Below, in pieces: positions 6,330 through 10,075 of a stretch of DNA of 10,075 bases. Source of the DNA: an uncultured Pedobacter sp. Lineage in GTDB: Bacteria > Bacteroidota > Bacteroidia > Sphingobacteriales > Sphingobacteriaceae. Both the position numbers and the translations under genes were made by a program. The stretch is taken from assembly GCA_938008555.1 (NCBI GenBank), contig CALLKE010000130.1:1-10075 (forward strand), written 5' to 3'. Each line of letters opens with the position of its first letter. Positions within the stretch are counted from its first letter, which is position 1. Under the pieces are notes generated by a model. The model was not told the origin of the DNA and did not search any database. It saw only the letters and a program-made list of their open reading frames with translations.

Positions 6330-7601
6330 ATGCTGCAAGTTGCTTATATCCGCGAAAATAGAGCTCAAGTCTTAGAACGTTTGGCCGTTAAAAACTTTAA
6401 GTATCCCGAGTTGGTTGATGAAATCATTAAACTGGATGAGGATCGTCGGCAAACGCAATCGAAACTAGACGCTATTTCTGCAGAAGCAAATGCCGCAGCC
6501 AAACAAATTGGCGATTTGATGCGTCAAGGAAAAAAAGAAGAGGTAGAAGCGATCAAAGCCAATACAGGATCCCTCAAAGAGCAAATCAAAACGCTGAGTG
6601 ATCAATTCAATGAATTGGAACAACAACTTCAACAACAATTGGTGCAATTACCCAATTTGCCACACCTTTCTGTACCGAAAGGTACCAGTGCAGATGATAA
6701 TGAGATTGTACTCGAGCATGGCATTAAACCCAATTTGATCGCGAATGCGCTACCACATTGGGAGCTCGCAGCAAAATACGATCTCATTGATTTTGAATTA
6801 GGAAATAAAATTGCGGGCGCTGGTTTTCCTGTTTACAAAGGAAAGGGTGCAAAGTTGCAGCGAGCACTCATTAATTTCTTTTTAGATCGTGCAGAAGCTG
6901 CTGACTACCGCGAAGTACAACCACCCATTGTTGTGAATGAAGCTTCAGGTTTTGGTACGGGGCAGTTGCCCGACAAAGAGGGGCAAATGTATCATATCGG
7001 GATGGATAATCTGTATTTAATACCAACGGCAGAAGTACCTATCACCAATTTGTATCGTGACGTGATTGTGAAAGAAGAAGAGCTGCCGATCAAAAATTGC
7101 GGCTATACTCCCTGTTTTCGTCGTGAGGCTGGTTCGTACGGAGCACATGTTCGTGGTTTAAATCGGCTGCATCAATTCGATAAAGTAGAGCTAGTACAGC
7201 TGGCACATCCAGATCAGTCTTATCAAATTTTGGATGAAATGAATACACATGTGCAAAGTTTGTTGCAAGCACTTGAGCTACCGTATCGAGTGCTTCGTTT
7301 ATGTGGTGGTGATATGAGCTTTACTGCTTCACTAACATTCGATATGGAAGTGTGGTGTGCAGCACAAGCACGTTGGCTGGAAGTGTCTTCTGTTTCTAAT
7401 TTTGAAACATTTCAAAGCAATCGTCTCAAATTACGTTTCAAAGGCAAAGAAGGTAAACCACAACTCGTGCATACATTAAATGGAAGTGCTTTAGCTTTAC
7501 CTCGCATTGTGGCTTCGCTCTTGGAGAATAATCAAACTGAAAATGGAATTCGTATTCCAAAGGCACTTGTGCCGTATACGAAGTTTGAGTGGATTAATTA
7601 A
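6330..7601 (+). CDS. serS: Seryl-tRNA synthetase
   Basis: SerS charges tRNA-Ser (and tRNA-Sec where present) with serine in the cytoplasm. The 423-residue product has normal length and domain order. The N-terminal antiparallel coiled-coil arm that grips the tRNA long variable arm spans about residues 28-108 and is rich in Lys, Glu and Gln. The class II catalytic core follows. It includes the serine-binding TAE (233-235), motif 2 FRRE (263-266) leading into AGSYGAHVRGLNRLHQFDKVE, and motif 3 NGSALALPRIVASLLEN (384-400) with its conserved R392. No key residue appears missing. The start MLQVAYIREN is typical for the family. It lies between the YaeR-like gene and the porin gene; the latter begins 79 bases after the serS stop. 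Confidence 0.97.
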   Translation: MLQVAYIRENRAQVLERLAVKNFKYPELVDEIIKLDEDRRQTQSKLDAISAEANAAAKQIGDLMRQGKKEEVEAIKANTGSLKEQIKTLSDQFNELEQQLQQQLVQLPNLPHLSVPKGTSADDNEIVLEHGIKPNLIANALPHWELAAKYDLIDFELGNKIAGAGFPVYKGKGAKLQRALINFFLDRAEAADYREVQPPIVVNEASGFGTGQLPDKEGQMYHIGMDNLYLIPTAEVPITNLYRDVIVKEEELPIKNCGYTPCFRREAGSYGAHVRGLNRLHQFDKVELVQLAHPDQSYQILDEMNTHVQSLLQALELPYRVLRLCGGDMSFTASLTFDMEVWCAAQARWLEVSSVSNFETFQSNRLKLRFKGKEGKPQLVHTLNGSALALPRIVASLLENNQTENGIRIPKALVPYTKFEWIN

Positions 7602-7680
7602 AATAAATAAGTATCGTGTTCAAGCATTTGGTGGTTCGAGGGGTATGGTATTTATAGGTCTAAAATTACCACGTGTCTAT

Positions 7681-8925
7681 ATGCGGTCTTCAACATTATT
7701 TTATAGTCTTTTTTTATGTAGTGTTGGGTTTGCTCAACAACCGGCTCCAATACGGAAACCGAAACAACAGCAAACGAAACCACTGGCAGGGACGTCACAA
7801 AAATTTAACGTATCTGGATATATCCAAACGCAGTACCAATGGGGAGAAAAGGCTGCAGAATTAAGAGTGGGTACTCCGAATGAAAACCGTGAAGCACCTT
7901 TTGAGCGTTTTGGTATACGTCGGGGCCGTATCAAACTTTCGTATGAATATGATATAGTATCTGCCATATTCCAACCTGATATAACAGAAAAAGGTGTCAA
8001 GATTAAAGACGCTTTCTTGAATATTAAAGATCCTTGGTTAGGTATTAGTGCACTTAGGATAGGTGTTTTTAATCGGCCATTTGGACATGAAATTGCTTAC
8101 TCTTCTGCATTACGTGAATCCCCTGAACGTTCCATTATATTTCGAACCTTGTTTCCCGAAGAGCGAGATGTGGGTGCACAATTGACATTACAGCCACCAA
8201 AAATATCAGCTTGGAATTTTTTGAAGCTAGAAGCAGGCCTGTTCTGGGGTAATGGAATTCAGTACGAAACTGATAGTCACAAAGATTTTATTGGGCATTT
8301 GTCTGTTGATAAGGCAATAGATCGTGGTGCCAAATTGGGATTTGGGTTATCTTATTATCATGGAGGTGTTTATCAGGGTACTGAAAATATTTATGCAATG
8401 AGGGATCGGGGTTTTAGCTTGAACAATCATATTTCGAATAAAGGAGCATTTGCTAAACGTGAATATGTAGGTTTAGATGGCCAATTCAGTATCATCACTG
8501 GTTTGGGGATGACAAAAGTTAGAGCAGAGTACCTTTTCGGGACCCAGCCAGGCATTCAATCAAATAGCAAGAGTCCTAATGAATCGGAGCTATCTAGTAA
8601 GGACACTTATATGCGGAGTTTTAGTGGTGGGTATGTAATTTTAGTTCAAGACTTTGGGAAGTCATCATTTTCTGGTTTGTTAAAATACGACTGGTACGAC
8701 CCGAATACGGAAGTTTTCGAAAATGAAATCGGGCTAAGTAAAACAGGGAAAGGCGATATCACGCGTAGCGCATTTGGCTTTGGCCTGGTGTGGCGAGCGA
8801 CTAAGAGCTTGAGGCTTCAAACCTATTATGAGGTAAATAATAATGAAACTACTAGCAAACTCATCTCCCATATGTACGATATCCAAGACGATGTATTTAC
8901 ACTGCGTTTGCAATATAAATTCTAG
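7681..8925 (+). CDS. Outer-membrane porin, phosphate-selective porin O/P family
   Basis: The 414-residue product begins with a Sec signal peptide (MRSSTLFYSLFLCSVGFA) with likely cleavage after A18 before QQPAP. A low-complexity linker rich in Pro, Lys and Gln follows (about 20-40). The beta barrel then starts at FNVSGYIQTQYQW (42-54) and carries the Porin_O_P hallmarks GIRRGRIKLSYEYD (78-91), IKDAFLNIKD (108-117) and the loop VFNRPFGHEIAYSSALRESPERS (129-151). It ends in FTLRLQYKF, whose terminal Phe and alternating pattern match the beta-signal for outer-membrane insertion. The OprP/OprO relatives pass phosphate or polyphosphate, but in this phylum substrate selectivity is usually unknown. 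The reading frame is open upstream to 7507, inside serS. The start at 7681 is chosen because it gives a clean signal peptide; an ATG at 7645 would add 12 residues. No good promoter was found in the gap. Confidence 0.88.
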   Translation: MRSSTLFYSLFLCSVGFAQQPAPIRKPKQQQTKPLAGTSQKFNVSGYIQTQYQWGEKAAELRVGTPNENREAPFERFGIRRGRIKLSYEYDIVSAIFQPDITEKGVKIKDAFLNIKDPWLGISALRIGVFNRPFGHEIAYSSALRESPERSIIFRTLFPEERDVGAQLTLQPPKISAWNFLKLEAGLFWGNGIQYETDSHKDFIGHLSVDKAIDRGAKLGFGLSYYHGGVYQGTENIYAMRDRGFSLNNHISNKGAFAKREYVGLDGQFSIITGLGMTKVRAEYLFGTQPGIQSNSKSPNESELSSKDTYMRSFSGGYVILVQDFGKSSFSGLLKYDWYDPNTEVFENEIGLSKTGKGDITRSAFGFGLVWRATKSLRLQTYYEVNNNETTSKLISHMYDIQDDVFTLRLQYKF

Positions 8926-8964
8926 GTTTTGGAGAGCCTTAGATTGGTATCTTCCAAAGTCATT

Positions 8965-9010
8965 TTATAATACAAAAGACTATCTATGAGTACAGCCTTT
9001 TGTATTATAA
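8965..9010. terminator. Perfect 14-bp inverted repeat, probable bidirectional terminator
   Basis: TTATAATACAAAAG (8965-8978) is exactly complementary to CTTTTGTATTATAA (8997-9010) across an 18-base loop. It sits between two convergent genes, 39 bases after the porin stop and 24 bases from the stop of the minus-strand gene. The stem is A/T-rich and has no long T-run after it, so the mechanism is not fully canonical, but position and symmetry favour a shared terminator. Confidence 0.6.
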
Positions 9011-9034
9011 CCGAAGTTTAACTGTAAAGAAATA

Positions 9035-9967
9035 CTACTTACCACCCTCCTTTAGGAAAAAAGCTTCAGAGCAAGTCCTCAAATTATTGATAGGTCTGAT
9101 TTCATTCATGTAAGGGTCAAGAGGATTGATACAAACTAACTCTTTGCGGCTCTTGTCAATTCCAATTACCAAGATAGCGTGCCCAGGAATGCCAAGTATG
9201 AATGGCCCTGCTTTTAGCATGTCTAAACACTGGCTGATGCAAGTAGTTGGGTTATCTGGATTTAAAAAAGCAGGGTCACCCCCACCAGCAAACGGCAGTA
9301 GCTTATGTTCAAGTCCATTTGTTTTCGCTAGCTCAATCTCATCAACATCTTCATTCGCAGTGGGGTTTTGATTCTGGTCATTGAACTTGTATTCAGCATG
9401 AGTCTCATTGATATTTTCATGTTCATTGCTTTTTACAGAGCGAATGAGCATCGTCATACAAGTGGTCAAACAATTATAGCTGTTGCTTTGTCTATATCTG
9501 TGATTGCTATTATCAAACCAGGCTTTATGTTTCGCCCACGTAGTTTCATCATCGGGTGCTTTTTGAACCAAAAATGCATCAACAGATTTAATAGACCCAT
9601 GACCATGAACTAGTACCTCAATGGGGTAACTGTTGCCTCCTTGACCATAAGGCGCTTGAAATTTTACAACCAACTTAGTCGGAGAGGCATGTTCTACTGT
9701 TGCTGCTGCAACAACATGCCCAATTTTCACATGGTTGTCTGCCTTGTTGTTGCTAAAATTTTTTCCCTGAATGGTCATCACAACCCCCTGACCCTCTTCG
9801 CCAGATTTTGGGCTAAAGCTGGTGATCTCTGGTCTAATAACACTGTTGTGGCTGTTACTATCCTTCTTTTTACAAAAAGTCAATGAACCTACAACGACAA
9901 GTAGCCCTACACCCACGTTAAAGCGTACGCGAAGTCCATCAAGCGGATTGAATTTTGTTAATTCCAT
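9035..9967 (-). CDS. Lipoprotein with IPT/TIG domain and papain-like cysteine peptidase domain
   Basis: The 310-residue protein starts with a hydrophobic signal (about 18-31) ending in LTFC. C32 is the probable lipidated residue, although Phe at -1 is unusual, and it is followed by the KKKD tail common in this phylum. Residues about 46-134 form one IPT/TIG immunoglobulin-like domain (PEITSFSPKSGEEGQGV, then TIQGKNFS). The C-terminal half resembles the C39/C70 papain-like peptidases. Q160 lies six residues before C166 in SYNCLTTC, the spacing of the papain oxyanion glutamine and nucleophile. GPFILGIPGHAILVIGID supplies H263, and INPLDP supplies a third member at N281 (or D284). An envelope-bound peptidase or a related hydrolase/transglutaminase-like enzyme is therefore likely. 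Targets are unknown. Five additional cysteines (C170, C243, C247, C279, C299) could form disulfides. It converges on the porin gene, and its upstream partner, if any, lies beyond the window. Confidence 0.7.
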   Translation of the reverse strand: MELTKFNPLDGLRVRFNVGVGLLVVVGSLTFCKKKDSNSHNSVIRPEITSFSPKSGEEGQGVVMTIQGKNFSNNKADNHVKIGHVVAAATVEHASPTKLVVKFQAPYGQGGNSYPIEVLVHGHGSIKSVDAFLVQKAPDDETTWAKHKAWFDNSNHRYRQSNSYNCLTTCMTMLIRSVKSNEHENINETHAEYKFNDQNQNPTANEDVDEIELAKTNGLEHKLLPFAGGGDPAFLNPDNPTTCISQCLDMLKAGPFILGIPGHAILVIGIDKSRKELVCINPLDPYMNEIRPINNLRTCSEAFFLKEGGK

Positions 9968-9982
9968 AATTAATATTAATTA
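9967..9982. repeat. 16-bp perfect A/T palindrome at the start of the TIG-peptidase gene
   Basis: TAATTAATATTAATTA is its own reverse complement. It overlaps the first base of the start codon (9967) and fills the place where a ribosome binding site would lie. It may be a regulator site or simply an A/T-rich leader. The remaining bases 9983-10075 show no gene or clear promoter. Confidence 0.4.
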
Positions 9983-10075
9983 AGAATCTAATTTGAATTT
10001 ACGAAATAATGTGGGGTAATAAAATATTTGGTAGTGTGTCTAAATAGTGGATAGTGTTAAATTTCTGTGCTGCAT

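Noticed and set aside
7627..7656. TTTG plus TATTTATA as a porin promoter
   Set aside because: The downstream element misses two of the six conserved -7 positions and the spacer is 18 bases, so it does not meet the standard used for the other boxes.
7507..7680. Upstream extension of the porin reading frame overlapping the end of serS
   Set aside because: The extra 58 residues are basic, lack porin-like features and would bury the signal peptide. The ATG at 7681 gives a clean Sec signal, so the overlap is treated as an out-of-frame opening inside serS.
1..10075. A new multi-gene defence, toxin or secretion system
   Set aside because: Nearly all genes belong to well-known housekeeping or envelope families, and they sit in separate, often convergent or divergent units. 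Nothing suggests a co-transcribed unknown cassette.

Overview
The window looks like an ordinary chromosomal segment of a member of the Bacteroidota, most likely a Sphingobacterium/Pedobacter-type organism (the lineage is inferred). The clues are a low-to-moderate G+C content, almost no Shine-Dalgarno sequences, several -7 boxes of the Bacteroidota type (TAnnTTTG), a short RsmI without the extra C-terminal domain, a phosphate-selective porin O/P family protein, and lipoproteins whose mature end begins Cys-Lys/Asn. No mobile element, CRISPR array, phage gene or recognisable defence cassette is visible.

Layout. A large RND/MMPL-type membrane transporter (49-2364, minus) is divergent from recO (2631-3356, plus). 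The 266-base gap between them carries a promoter-like box for each gene and a small inverted repeat. A tRNA-Val(UAC) gene follows (3445-3519), with a good Bacteroidota promoter and its own intrinsic terminator. Next is a lipoprotein glycerophosphodiester phosphodiesterase (3606-4508, plus). It converges, with a 4-base gap, on a minus-strand pair: rsmI (5080-5751) followed after 9 bases by a NadR-like P-loop nucleoside kinase (4513-5070). Divergent from rsmI are a YaeR-type VOC metalloprotein (5868-6257), seryl-tRNA synthetase serS (6330-7601) and an outer-membrane porin O/P protein (7681-8925). The porin converges on a minus-strand lipoprotein (9035-9967) that joins an IPT/TIG domain to a papain-like cysteine peptidase domain. 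A perfect 14-bp inverted repeat between these two looks like a shared terminator.

How the genes fit together. Most are housekeeping: translation (tRNA-Val, serS, 16S rRNA methylation by RsmI), recombinational repair (recO) and probably NAD-precursor salvage (the kinase). The rest act at the envelope: RND exporter, GDPD lipoprotein, porin and peptidase lipoprotein. I see no evidence that they form one system. The least routine gene is the TIG-peptidase lipoprotein at the right edge, which also has a perfect 16-bp A/T palindrome directly before its start codon. I did not find a convincing new biological system.
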